Shown here: positions 1 to 5,404 of the stretch, piece after piece | How the letters are laid out: each line of letters starts with the position of its first letter | Numbering within the stretch: the stretch's first letter is position 1 | Assembly (NCBI GenBank): GCA_945965245.1 | Contig: CAMFNC010000243.1 | Span: 1-5,404, forward strand | Direction of reading: 5' to 3' | DNA length: 5,404 nt | Source of the DNA: an uncultured Porphyromonas sp. | GTDB taxonomy: Bacteria; Bacteroidota; Bacteroidia; Bacteroidales; Porphyromonadaceae | The notes under the pieces: generated by a model | The model's input: only the letters and a program-made list of their open reading frames with translations | What the model was told of the DNA's origin: nothing | The model's database searches: none | Position numbers and translations under genes: made by a program

Positions 1-810
1 ATAGAGTCTTTCATCCAAACCGATGCTGCGGTCAATCGCGGAAACAGTGGTGGTGCTTTGGTCAATGCTGCCGGCGAACTTGTGGGCATCAACTCCATGA
101 TTTTCTCTGAAACGGGCAATTATGCCGGCATCTCCTTTGCCATTCCCATTTCGATGGCAGCTAAGGTTGCAGGCGATATCAAACAGTTTGGCAGCGTTCA
201 GCGAGCCGTATTAGGATTTACCGGAGGCGATTTGACCGACCAACTTATCAAAGAAAAGAAACTGAAAGTAAATGAAGGTGTTTATGTGAACGACTTTACC
301 GAAATCAGTGCCGTATATGCCGCCGGAATAGAAAAAGGTGACGTAATTACCGCCATCAATGGCAAAAGCATTCGCGATTTCGGTGAATTGCAGGGCATCA
401 TCAGCCGTTATCGTCCCGGCGATAAGGTACAAGTAACAGTCAATCGCGATGGTGCAACCAAAGAGTTTACCGTAAAACTGAAAAATCGTCAGGGAAATAC
501 CAAAGTTCTCAACGAAGAGGCTCCTACTGAAGAATTTGGTGCTAAATTTGCAGAACTATCCAATCAAACCAAGCGTTCGTTAGGTATCAGCTATGGTGTG
601 GAAGTGAAAGAGGTTAGTAAAAATGGCAAGTTCGACAAAGCCGGTATCCGCAAAGGCTTTATCATCCTTTCCGTAAACGATTCTCCTGTATATGACTTAA
701 AAACATTAAATAAATATCTGCGCACCATCAGAGAGCAGAGTCGTAATGGGGCTGTATATCTGCGTGGTGCTTATCCCAACGGCGAAGTCTATAATTATAT
801 GATTAGATAG
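1..810 (+). CDS. degP: DegP/HtrA-family periplasmic serine endoprotease, C-terminal part (5' truncated by window edge)
   Basis: The reading frame is open from base 1 and gives 269 residues before the stop at 808-810; there is no start in the window, and the TTG at 58-60 is an internal leucine codon. The visible part begins IESFIQTDAAVNRGNSGGAL. This is the HtrA catalytic-serine block, with the nucleophile Ser at visible residue 16 (codon 46-48). GISFAIP at residues 43-49 closes the trypsin-like domain. PDZ1 spans about residues 70-165 (AVLGF ... EGVYV ... AGIEKGDVITAINGKSI), and PDZ2 about 179-269 is more divergent (KAGIRKGFIILSVNDSPV). By family this is an envelope quality-control protease/chaperone exported to the periplasm; the His and Asp of the triad and the signal peptide lie outside the window. 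It converges on the pruA operon and has its own terminator. The family call is very secure; DegP versus DegQ/DegS cannot be settled, although two PDZ domains argue against DegS. Confidence 0.95.
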   Translation: MESFIQTDAAVNRGNSGGALVNAAGELVGINSMIFSETGNYAGISFAIPISMAAKVAGDIKQFGSVQRAVLGFTGGDLTDQLIKEKKLKVNEGVYVNDFTEISAVYAAGIEKGDVITAINGKSIRDFGELQGIISRYRPGDKVQVTVNRDGATKEFTVKLKNRQGNTKVLNEEAPTEEFGAKFAELSNQTKRSLGISYGVEVKEVSKNGKFDKAGIRKGFIILSVNDSPVYDLKTLNKYLRTIREQSRNGAVYLRGAYPNGEVYNYMIR

Positions 811-843
811 AGCCGTCCCTCCACACGAGTTACGAGGGAGGCT
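811..843 (+). other. Stem-loop directly after the protease stop codon
   Basis: AGCC (811-814) plus TCCCTC (816-821) can pair with GAGGGA (834-839) plus GGCT (840-843), with G815 bulged and a 12-nt loop. It starts on the base after the stop codon and is not followed by a T-run, so it is not a classical terminator. It could protect the mRNA 3' end. A second perfect hairpin, GCCGGT (847-852) with ACCGGC (861-866) and an 8-nt loop, follows within four bases. Confidence 0.45.
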
Positions 844-909
844 ATCGCCGGTAGTAGAGCACCGGCAATATGACCAACTGAAATACTCAGGATGGAGAAA
901 TTTGAGTGA

Positions 910-948
910 GAGGCTGTCCCTTGGTCAAGGGGCAGCCTCGTTTATTTT
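910..948 (+). terminator. Rho-independent terminator for the protease gene
   Basis: A 13-bp stem (910-922 with 927-939, one G-T wobble) closes a four-base loop GGTC and is followed by GTTTATTTT at 940-948. The T-rich tail is only on the plus-strand side, so it serves the rightward transcript, about 100 bp after the protease stop codon. Confidence 0.85.
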
Positions 949-949
949 A

Positions 950-987
950 CAAAATAGCGGGAGTTGTCTGTAATGACAACACCCGCT
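950..987 (-). terminator. Rho-independent terminator for the rocD-ctlX-pruA operon
   Basis: AGCGGG (956-961) pairs with CCCGCT (982-987), and GTTGTC (963-968) pairs with GACAAC (975-980). One A-A mismatch separates the two 6-bp helices and the loop is 6 nt. On the minus strand the stem is followed by ATTTTGT, while the plus-strand side has no T-run. It therefore terminates leftward transcription about 33 bp after the pruA stop codon. Confidence 0.75.
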
Positions 988-1019
988 GAATTTGAGGAGA
1001 GAATGGTTAAAAGCAGTTT

Positions 1020-2651
1020 CTAATCGTTGCTCAAGAACGGATATTTGTAATCCGTGGGGGGTACGAATGTTTCTTTGATACAACGAGGGCTGCACCAACG
1101 CATCAGATTGAGCGGACCGCCGGCCTTATCGTTCGTTCCGCTGGCACGTGAGCCGCCAAATGGCTGCTGACCTACCACGGCTCCGGTGGGCTTGTCATTG
1201 ATGTAGAAGTTTCCGGCTGCGTTACGCAACTTCGCCATGGCGTGTTCGATGGCATAGCGGTCACGTGCAAAGATCGAACCGGTGAGACCATACATGGTTG
1301 TAGTATCGCACAGCTTCAATGCTTCATCGAATTGAGTATCGTCATAAACATAAACCGTCAGTACCGGACCAAAGAGTTCGTCGCGCATGGTGATATAATG
1401 TGGGTCGTCTACTTCGATAACCGTAGGCTTAATGAAGTATCCCACACTCTTGTCGCCTTTGCCACCGAATACAATCTTGGCGTGCGGGTCGTTTTTAGCT
1501 TTATTGAGATAACCCATGATATTGTCGAAAGATGCTTCGTCTATAACGGCATTTACGAAATTGCCAAAGTCCATCACATCGCCCATCTTGATTTCGTCCA
1601 GCATAGCTGCCATTCGGTCTTTGACTTCAGACCATAGTGAGCGGGGAATATATGCTCTGGAGGCTGCCGAGCATTTCTGACCTTGGTATTCGAAAGCACC
1701 GCGAACCAGGGCTACACTCACTTCCTCGGCATTGGCAGAGGGGTGAACCATCACGAAGTTTTTACCGCCGGTTTCGCCCACGATACGTGGGTAGGTGCGA
1801 TAATGGTCAAGGTTGGCAGCCATATTCTTCCACATGGTATTGAATGTGGCGGTGGAGCCTGTGAAGTGCAGACCGGTCAGATGCTCGCTGGCTGTGACCA
1901 CGCCGCCGATGGTGCTGCCCTTGCCGGGAATGAAGTTTACCACACCGTCCGGCAGGCCGGCTTCGCGGAAAATCTGCGTGAGCACATAGTTACTGCATAG
2001 AGCCGTGGTGCTAGGTTTCCATACAGTTGTATTACCCATCATGGCCGGAGCCAGATTGAGGTTAGAGGCAATACTGGTGAAGTTAAACGGAGTGAGGGCA
2101 AAGATGAAACCTTCCAACGGACGGTATTCCATACGATCGAGAATTCCTTTGGTGCTTATAGGCTGCTCGGCATAAATTTGTCCGGCATAGTAAGCACTAA
2201 AGGTCAGGAAGTCGATTAATTCACATGGCGCATCTATTTCTGCCTGCATGGGATTCTTGCTTTGTCCCAGCATCACCGACGCGGCTAATTTGTAACGGTA
2301 CTTTGTGGAAATGAGTTCTGCAATCCGTAGCATCAGCGAAGCGCGTTCCGTCCAAGGCAGAGCAGCCCATTCGGCTTTCGCTTTCATGGATGCATCGATG
2401 GCCGCTTTCACATCTTTTTCAGATGCCTTGTGATATATGCCCCATTTGCGGCGATGATCATGAGGCATAACCACTGCTCCTGTATCTCCGGTAAAAATTT
2501 CCTTACCGCCAATCACCAAAGGAATCTCGAAAGTGGTGTCGTGCAGTTCTTGTAGAGCTGCTTTCAGTTTTTTACGCTCTTCCGTTCCCGGGGCGTAGCT
2601 GTATATCGGTTCATTTGCAGGTTTGGCAAAACCGAAAAGAGAGTTGTTCAT
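1020..2651 (-). CDS. pruA: L-glutamate gamma-semialdehyde (1-pyrroline-5-carboxylate) dehydrogenase
   Basis: The 543-residue protein is a full-length NAD-dependent aldehyde dehydrogenase of the stand-alone P5C dehydrogenase type (ALDH4A1-like, about 540 residues). It oxidises glutamate-5-semialdehyde, the open form of P5C, to glutamate in the cytosol. Visible motifs: TPFNF at 187-191 with the oxyanion Asn190; WKPS at 211-214 and FTGS at 263-266 for NAD binding; GETGGKN with the general base Glu293; GQKCSA with the nucleophile Cys327; ELFGPVL from 425; and the substrate-anchoring loop GQQPFGGSRASGTNDKAGG near 494-512. It starts at an ATG 9 bp after the ctlX stop codon without a strong Shine-Dalgarno, so it is probably translated from the polycistronic mRNA. 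It is last in the operon and is followed by a terminator. It takes the product of RocD to glutamate. No truncation or missing catalytic residue is seen. Confidence 0.96.
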   Translation of the reverse strand: MNNSLFGFAKPANEPIYSYAPGTEERKKLKAALQELHDTTFEIPLVIGGKEIFTGDTGAVVMPHDHRRKWGIYHKASEKDVKAAIDASMKAKAEWAALPWTERASLMLRIAELISTKYRYKLAASVMLGQSKNPMQAEIDAPCELIDFLTFSAYYAGQIYAEQPISTKGILDRMEYRPLEGFIFALTPFNFTSIASNLNLAPAMMGNTTVWKPSTTALCSNYVLTQIFREAGLPDGVVNFIPGKGSTIGGVVTASEHLTGLHFTGSTATFNTMWKNMAANLDHYRTYPRIVGETGGKNFVMVHPSANAEEVSVALVRGAFEYQGQKCSAASRAYIPRSLWSEVKDRMAAMLDEIKMGDVMDFGNFVNAVIDEASFDNIMGYLNKAKNDPHAKIVFGGKGDKSVGYFIKPTVIEVDDPHYITMRDELFGPVLTVYVYDDTQFDEALKLCDTTTMYGLTGSIFARDRYAIEHAMAKLRNAAGNFYINDKPTGAVVGQQPFGGSRASGTNDKAGGPLNLMRWCSPRCIKETFVPPTDYKYPFLSND

Positions 2652-2660
2652 ATTTGTGAG

Positions 2661-3602
2661 TTAATAATGAGGTTGGTTTTCATTGTTGTCAAAAAAAATC
2701 TCGGCAATCATGCAGCGAGCAGAGCCGCCGCCGTTGGTTTCGATAATGTTCAGCTCCGGAGCCAATATCTTGCTGTATTGCTCCAGTCGGGCTGTCTGCT
2801 CTGGCGTTAGTGAGCGTTTGGCTTCCGCACTCATGATGATGAGCGATTGCCCCTCGCCACTTTCCAATTCCAGCATATTGCCGGCGAAGTGGTTGATTTG
2901 CTCCAGCGATATGTCTATGATTTCGTGGCCGGTGGAGGTGAGCGATAGCACTAGTGTTTCACGTTCGGCAGCATCGCGCACGGCATCGAGGCAGACCACG
3001 GCATAGCGCGATGCCACACACATCATCACATTGGTATGATAGATGTCTGCGCCGGTGGCATCGGTGGCATGGAAGAAAATCATCGAATAGTCCAGCTCTT
3101 CTCGGAAGACCTCCAATACTTCTATGGACGAACGCTCAGAGGAGCAACAGTATGCGATTTTATTCACCCTATCCAGTACCATGCTGCCAGTTCCTTCCAG
3201 AAACTTGTGCTGCGATTCATAGCGTTTGAGGTCTATGATGCGCTTCACACCATCCATTTCACCCACGGTGGCTAGAATGGGCAGTTTGCGTTCCAGTTGT
3301 CGGTTTCGGGCATACATGGGGTAGAGTATCAGTTCGCCGGTAATATGCGTGGAAAACCAGTTGTTGGGAAAGATGGAGTCCGGTGTGTGTGGTTTGGGTG
3401 AGTCTTGCACCACCCAAACGTCCACACCGTTATCGCGGAGCAATGCCACATAGGCATCAAACTCTTTTTGTGCTTGTTTGGCCACCGATTCGGGTGTGCC
3501 GGAGGCTTTCTGAAAGGCATTGTTGGTAGCCGTTTCAGGATTGTATCCGAAGAGAGCCGGTCTGACCATCAGAATCCGGTTTGTAGCTTGTTTGCGTATC
3601 AT
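2661..3602 (-). CDS. ctlX: Guanidino-modifying (amidinotransferase/DDAH-fold) hydrolase, probable citrulline hydrolase CtlX
   Basis: This 313-residue protein belongs to the arginine deiminase/dimethylargininase/amidinotransferase superfamily. In the 315-residue numbering from an alternative GTG at 3608, the visible motifs are DSIFPNNW (77-84), FLEGTGSM (136-143, acidic substrate-binding residue), HTN (191-193, catalytic His) and NGGGSARC (292-299, catalytic Cys299). That set fits a hydrolase acting through a thiouronium-type intermediate. The closest family I recognise is the citrulline utilisation hydrolase CtlX, which releases ornithine from citrulline. Its position between rocD and pruA supports an ornithine-producing role. 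Arginine or a methylated or modified guanidine as substrate cannot be excluded. I chose the ATG at 3600-3602, 24 bp after the rocD stop codon, because neither start has a clear ribosome site and ATG is the commoner codon. No signal peptide is visible, so it is cytosolic. Confidence 0.88.
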   Translation of the reverse strand: MIRKQATNRILMVRPALFGYNPETATNNAFQKASGTPESVAKQAQKEFDAYVALLRDNGVDVWVVQDSPKPHTPDSIFPNNWFSTHITGELILYPMYARNRQLERKLPILATVGEMDGVKRIIDLKRYESQHKFLEGTGSMVLDRVNKIAYCCSSERSSIEVLEVFREELDYSMIFFHATDATGADIYHTNVMMCVASRYAVVCLDAVRDAAERETLVLSLTSTGHEIIDISLEQINHFAGNMLELESGEGQSLIIMSAEAKRSLTPEQTARLEQYSKILAPELNIIETNGGGSARCMIAEIFFDNNENQPHY

Positions 3603-3626
3603 AAGCACAAACGTATATAAGCGTGA

Positions 3627-4859
3627 TTATTCCAGTACCTTGATAGATTCTTTGATGATTTCCACGGCTTCGTCCAACTCGCTTTCTGTGATGCACAGCG
3701 GCGGAGCCAGACGGATGATGTGGCGGTGTGTGGGTTTGGCCAGCAACCCGCGCGAAGCCATTTCTTCGCACACATCCCAGGCTTCATGTCCGTTATGAGG
3801 TTTGATGATGATGGCGTTGAGCAAGCCTTTACCACGAACCAATGTGAGCAATGGACTGTTGATGGCGCGGAGTTTTTCGCGGAATATCTGTCCTAATCTT
3901 TCTGCCCGCTCTGCCATTTTCTCTTCTTTGACCACTGTCAGTGCTGCCATGGCCACCTTGCAGGCCAATGGGAAACCACCGAACGTGGAGCCGTGTTCGC
4001 CGGGTTTGATGGTCAGCATGATTTCATCATCTGCCAATACGGCACTTACGGGTAGCACCCCGCCGGATATGGCTTTACCCAATATCAGAATGTCCGGGCG
4101 CACATTTTCGTGGTCGCACGCCAGCATTTTGCCGGTGCGGGCAATGCCGGTTTGCACCTCGTCTGCCACGAATAGTACATCATGTTTTTTGCAGAGGTCA
4201 TAGCATTTTTTCAGATATCCCTCATCCGGCACGTTTACGCCGGCTTCGCCTTGGATGGGTTCCAACAGGAAACCTGCCACACGTGCTCCGTACTCTTCCA
4301 ATGCTTGCTCCAGAGCCGTAGGGTCGTTATAGGGGATGGTCAGCAGTCCCGGAGTATAGGGGCCATAGCCCTTGTAGCTACTGGGGTCGGAGCTTAGGCT
4401 CACGATGCTGATGGTACGTCCATGGAAATTTTCTTTACATCCTATAATCAGAGCTTCATTTTCTTTTACCCCTTTTACGTCGTATGCCCAGCGGCGAGCC
4501 AGCTTCAGAGCCGTTTCCACGGCTTCGGCTCCGGTATTCATGGGCAGTACCTTGTCATAGCCGAAGTATTCGGTCATAAACTTTTCATATTCGCCCAGAG
4601 TGTCGTTATAGAAAGCGCGTGAGGTCAGACAGATACGTTCGGATTGGTCTTGCAGGGCTCTAATGATTTTGGGATGGCAGTGACCTTGGTTCACAGCACT
4701 GTATGCCGATAAAAAGTCAAAATAACGTTTGCCGTCCACGTCCCATACAAAGGCTCCTTTGCCTTTGGCCAAGACTACTTCGAGAGGATGATAATTGTGT
4801 GCTCCGTATTTCTCTTCCATTTCGATGAAATACTTGGATTTTTCAGATAATTGCATCAT
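3627..4859 (-). CDS. rocD: Ornithine aminotransferase
   Basis: This 410-residue class III PLP-dependent aminotransferase has the normal family length. It transfers the delta-amino group of ornithine to 2-oxoglutarate, giving glutamate-5-semialdehyde and glutamate. Visible motifs: SRAFYND at 80-86, typical of ornithine aminotransferases; NTGAEAVETA near 108-117 for PLP phosphate binding; NFHGRT at 144-149; GEAG around 204-207; DEVQTG at 233-238; LGKAISGG with the PLP lysine Lys262; and GSTFGG at 290-295. SRAFYND and the pruA neighbour favour RocD over the biosynthetic acetylornithine aminotransferase ArgD. The start is the first of two adjacent ATGs; AAAGGAA lies a few bases upstream as a ribosome-binding site. 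It is the first gene of the operon, about 60 nt downstream of the predicted transcription start. No anomalies are seen. Confidence 0.95.
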   Translation of the reverse strand: MMQLSEKSKYFIEMEEKYGAHNYHPLEVVLAKGKGAFVWDVDGKRYFDFLSAYSAVNQGHCHPKIIRALQDQSERICLTSRAFYNDTLGEYEKFMTEYFGYDKVLPMNTGAEAVETALKLARRWAYDVKGVKENEALIIGCKENFHGRTISIVSLSSDPSSYKGYGPYTPGLLTIPYNDPTALEQALEEYGARVAGFLLEPIQGEAGVNVPDEGYLKKCYDLCKKHDVLFVADEVQTGIARTGKMLACDHENVRPDILILGKAISGGVLPVSAVLADDEIMLTIKPGEHGSTFGGFPLACKVAMAALTVVKEEKMAERAERLGQIFREKLRAINSPLLTLVRGKGLLNAIIIKPHNGHEAWDVCEEMASRGLLAKPTHRHIIRLAPPLCITESELDEAVEIIKESIKVLE

Positions 4860-4903
4860 GGTTATTCCTTTCTGTTAATGATATTATGATTTGATTTTTA
4901 CAA

Positions 4904-4918
4904 GATTGTTTTACAATC
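4904..4918 (-). promoter_or_regulatory. Perfect inverted repeat at the predicted rocD transcript start
   Basis: GATTGT (4904-4909) and ACAATC (4913-4918) form a perfect 6-bp inverted repeat with a 3-nt spacer. It sits where transcription from the predicted rocD promoter should begin. It could be an operator overlapping the start site or a hairpin at the mRNA 5' end. The repeat is certain; its function is inferred. Confidence 0.4.
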
Positions 4919-4924
4919 GCTCCA

Positions 4925-4955
4925 TAAATGTAGTAATTAGCTTTCTAAAAACAAA
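4925..4955 (-). promoter_or_regulatory. Bacteroidetes-type promoter for the rocD-ctlX-pruA operon
   Basis: On the minus strand, TTTG (4955-4952) is followed after 19 bp by TACATTTA (4932-4925), a 7-of-8 match to the Bacteroidetes -7 consensus TAnnTTTG. The spacing fits the -33/-7 arrangement of this phylum's primary sigma factor. The predicted start is near 4918, giving a leader of about 60 nt. It is the best promoter match between the operator array and rocD. Confidence 0.65.
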
Positions 4956-5078
4956 TGTTTTTGACATTATCGGTAACATTTATATGTTTGCGGTATGCGA
5001 GAGTTTATGCCGGTATGACTTCTTTATCGGCGATGTGAAAAGGGGGAACGATGACACGGATTTGGATGGGGTCGATTT

Positions 5079-5156
5079 TTTATGTATAAATTGTTTTCAT
5101 TTTATGTATAAAATGCGCGCAATTTATGCATAAATTAAAATCAATTTGTACATAAA
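5079..5156. promoter_or_regulatory. Operator array: four 12-bp palindromes with exact 22-bp spacing
   Basis: The copies are TTTATGTATAAA (5079-5090), TTTATGTATAAA (5101-5112), TTTATGCATAAA (5123-5134) and TTTGTACATAAA (5145-5156). The third is a perfect palindrome that extends to 16 bp (5121-5136). The fourth matches the first at 11 of 12 positions when read on the opposite strand. Starts lie exactly 22 bp apart, about two DNA turns, so all sites face the same side of the helix. This fits cooperative binding of an oligomeric regulator; Lrp/AsnC- or ArgR-type proteins are candidates given the amino-acid operon. The array lies about 160-240 bp upstream of the predicted rocD start, and its right end overlaps a rightward -7 element. 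Confidence 0.75.
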
Positions 5157-5160
5157 TTTG
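5153..5160 (+). promoter_or_regulatory. Candidate rightward -7 promoter element
   Basis: TAAATTTG matches the Bacteroidetes -7 consensus TAnnTTTG at every defined base and shares four bases with the last palindrome. No TTTG lies at the expected distance upstream; palindrome 3 is close to that position instead. If real, it would be a regulator-dependent promoter starting near 5167 and reading toward the right edge. An 8-mer of this degeneracy can occur by chance. Confidence 0.35.
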
Positions 5161-5196
5161 GGGCATGCCGCAATGTGCTCTATCTGAGTGATTTGC

Positions 5197-5232
5197 AAAA
5201 GAGGGTTTTCTGCTTTGGCAAAATCCTCTTTT
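5197..5232. other. Strong stem-loop, possibly a terminator or attenuator
   Basis: AAAAGAGGGTTTT (5197-5209) pairs with AAAATCCTCTTTT (5220-5232) along all 13 positions with one G-T wobble and a 10-nt loop. The right arm ends in a five-T run and the left arm starts with four A, so a weak terminator in either direction is possible. CCTC (5225-5228) can instead pair with GAGG (5234-5237), which would disrupt this hairpin. It is about 30 nt downstream of the candidate rightward start. Confidence 0.5.
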
Positions 5233-5238
5233 TGAGGA

Positions 5239-5338
5239 GGTGGTATGTGGCACCAGCACGGCACGAACTTTATTTGCTGACTCGATACCACCCCCGTTGT
5301 GTGCCAATGGCGCACAACGACCCATCCAAAGGGGTATC
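5239..5338 (+). repeat. Three-part inverted repeat with mutually exclusive pairings
   Basis: GGTGGTAT (5239-5246) is complementary to ATACCACC (5285-5292). GATACC (5284-5289) is also complementary to GGTATC (5333-5338), and CC at 5291-5292 can add two pairs with GG at 5331-5332 across a bulged A. The middle segment can therefore pair with either partner but not both. A strong hairpin (5295-5319) lies between the last two arms. The complementarity is seen directly; any switching role is inferred. Confidence 0.35.
5295..5319. repeat. 11-bp near-perfect hairpin with AAT loop
   Basis: CGTTGTGTGCC (5295-5305) pairs with GGCGCACAACG (5309-5319) along 11 positions, with one G-T wobble and a 3-nt loop. 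It has no T-run on either side, so it is not a simple terminator. CGACCC (5318-5323) and GGGTCG (5355-5360) could form a further helix immediately downstream, with the 10-bp palindrome TACGTACGTA (5345-5354) inside it. Confidence 0.5.
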
Positions 5339-5360
5339 TTGGTTTACGTACGTAGGGTCG

Positions 5361-5378
5361 ATGCTCCCGAAGGTGCAT
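5361..5378. repeat. Short hairpin with CGAA loop
   Basis: ATGC (5361-5364) pairs with GCAT (5375-5378) and CC (5366-5367) with GG (5372-5373), around one T-T mismatch and the loop CGAA. Alone it would be unremarkable; it is listed because it is the last of a run of stem-loops that starts at 5197. Confidence 0.3.
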
Positions 5379-5404
5379 TAGGTTTTGAGGGCACTCTTTA
5401 GTGA

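Larger units (their letters stand above)
4860..5404. other. Gene-poor upstream region (about 545 bp)
   Basis: I find no convincing gene here. Short open frames exist on both strands, but none combines family motifs, a plausible start and coding-like composition. The left part (4860-5075) is AT-rich and holds the rocD promoter. The middle (5079-5156) holds the palindrome array. The right part (5160-5404) is more GC-rich, begins near the 8-bp palindrome GGCATGCC (5162-5169), and is dense in inverted repeats. A gene starting or ending beyond 5404 cannot be excluded. Confidence 0.7.

Noticed and set aside
58..60. TTG as the start of the protease gene.
   Set aside because: The frame is open and strongly conserved upstream (including the catalytic GNSGG), so this codon is an internal leucine.
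1003..1023. ATG preceded by GAGGAG between the terminators and pruA on the plus strand.
   Set aside because: The frame is only six codons and runs into the end of pruA on the opposite strand.
4891..5133. Plus-strand frame of 80 codons upstream of rocD.
   Set aside because: It covers the rocD promoter and the palindrome array, has no ribosome site, and its composition looks like random AT-rich translation.
5295..5319. Resemblance of the GTTGTG...CACAAC hairpin to an integron attC site or a CRISPR repeat.
   Set aside because: The arms do not fit the attC consensus GTTRRRY/RYYYAAC, there is no integrase or cassette, and the unit is not tandemly repeated with spacers.
5175..5381. Plus-strand frame of 68 codons across the hairpin region.
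   Set aside because: No ribosome site, no family resemblance, and it runs through every stem-loop; it looks like an accidental frame in non-coding sequence.
5124..5404. Minus-strand frame open from the right edge to a stop at 5124, which could be the 3' end of a gene.
   Set aside because: Its translation is rich in Cys, His and Trp without a recognisable domain, overlaps two of the operator palindromes, and other frames on both strands are also open here. Inverted repeats explain the region better, but sequence past 5404 is needed to be sure.
5340..5404. Possible tRNA T-arm around GGGTCGATGCTCCC.
   Set aside because: Only three stem pairs form, the GTTCRA loop is not matched, and no acceptor or anticodon arm can be drawn.

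Overview
The window is most consistent with a Bacteroides-type (Bacteroidales) chromosome. The protein sequences look typical of that group, ribosome-binding sites are weak and A-rich, and a promoter-like pair (TTTG, 19 bp, TACATTTA) upstream of rocD fits the Bacteroidetes -33/-7 consensus (TTTG / TAnnTTTG) rather than a sigma-70 -35/-10 pair. The genus is an inference; no rRNA or other marker gene is present.

Layout. Positions 1-810 (+) hold the C-terminal 269 codons of a DegP/HtrA periplasmic serine protease: the catalytic serine motif, the end of the protease domain and two PDZ domains. A 209-bp convergent intergenic region (811-1019) follows, with two hairpins and then two back-to-back terminators, one for each direction. 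Positions 1020-4859 are a tight three-gene minus-strand operon transcribed rocD -> ctlX-like hydrolase -> pruA. Positions 4860-5404 are a gene-poor upstream region of about 545 bp, containing a good rocD promoter, a hairpin at its predicted transcript start, an array of four operator-like palindromes with exact 22-bp periodicity (5079-5156), and a structured stretch rich in inverted repeats (about 5195-5380).

How the genes work together. The operon reads as a complete route into glutamate. The guanidino-modifying-family hydrolase (citrulline hydrolase CtlX by family) would release ornithine from citrulline or a related compound. Ornithine aminotransferase would convert ornithine to glutamate-5-semialdehyde/P5C, and P5C dehydrogenase would oxidise that to glutamate and make NADH. 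The genes are 9 to 24 bp apart and share one terminator, so they are probably one transcript. The protease is unrelated in function and convergent.

The least ordinary part is the upstream region. The four palindromes are phased at two helical turns, and the last overlaps a perfect rightward -7 element (TAAATTTG) that lacks a -33 partner and would transcribe the inverted-repeat region toward the right edge. This suggests either a regulator (ArgR- or Lrp/AsnC-like) controlling the catabolic operon from a distance, or a second regulated rightward transcript with a structured leader or small RNA.
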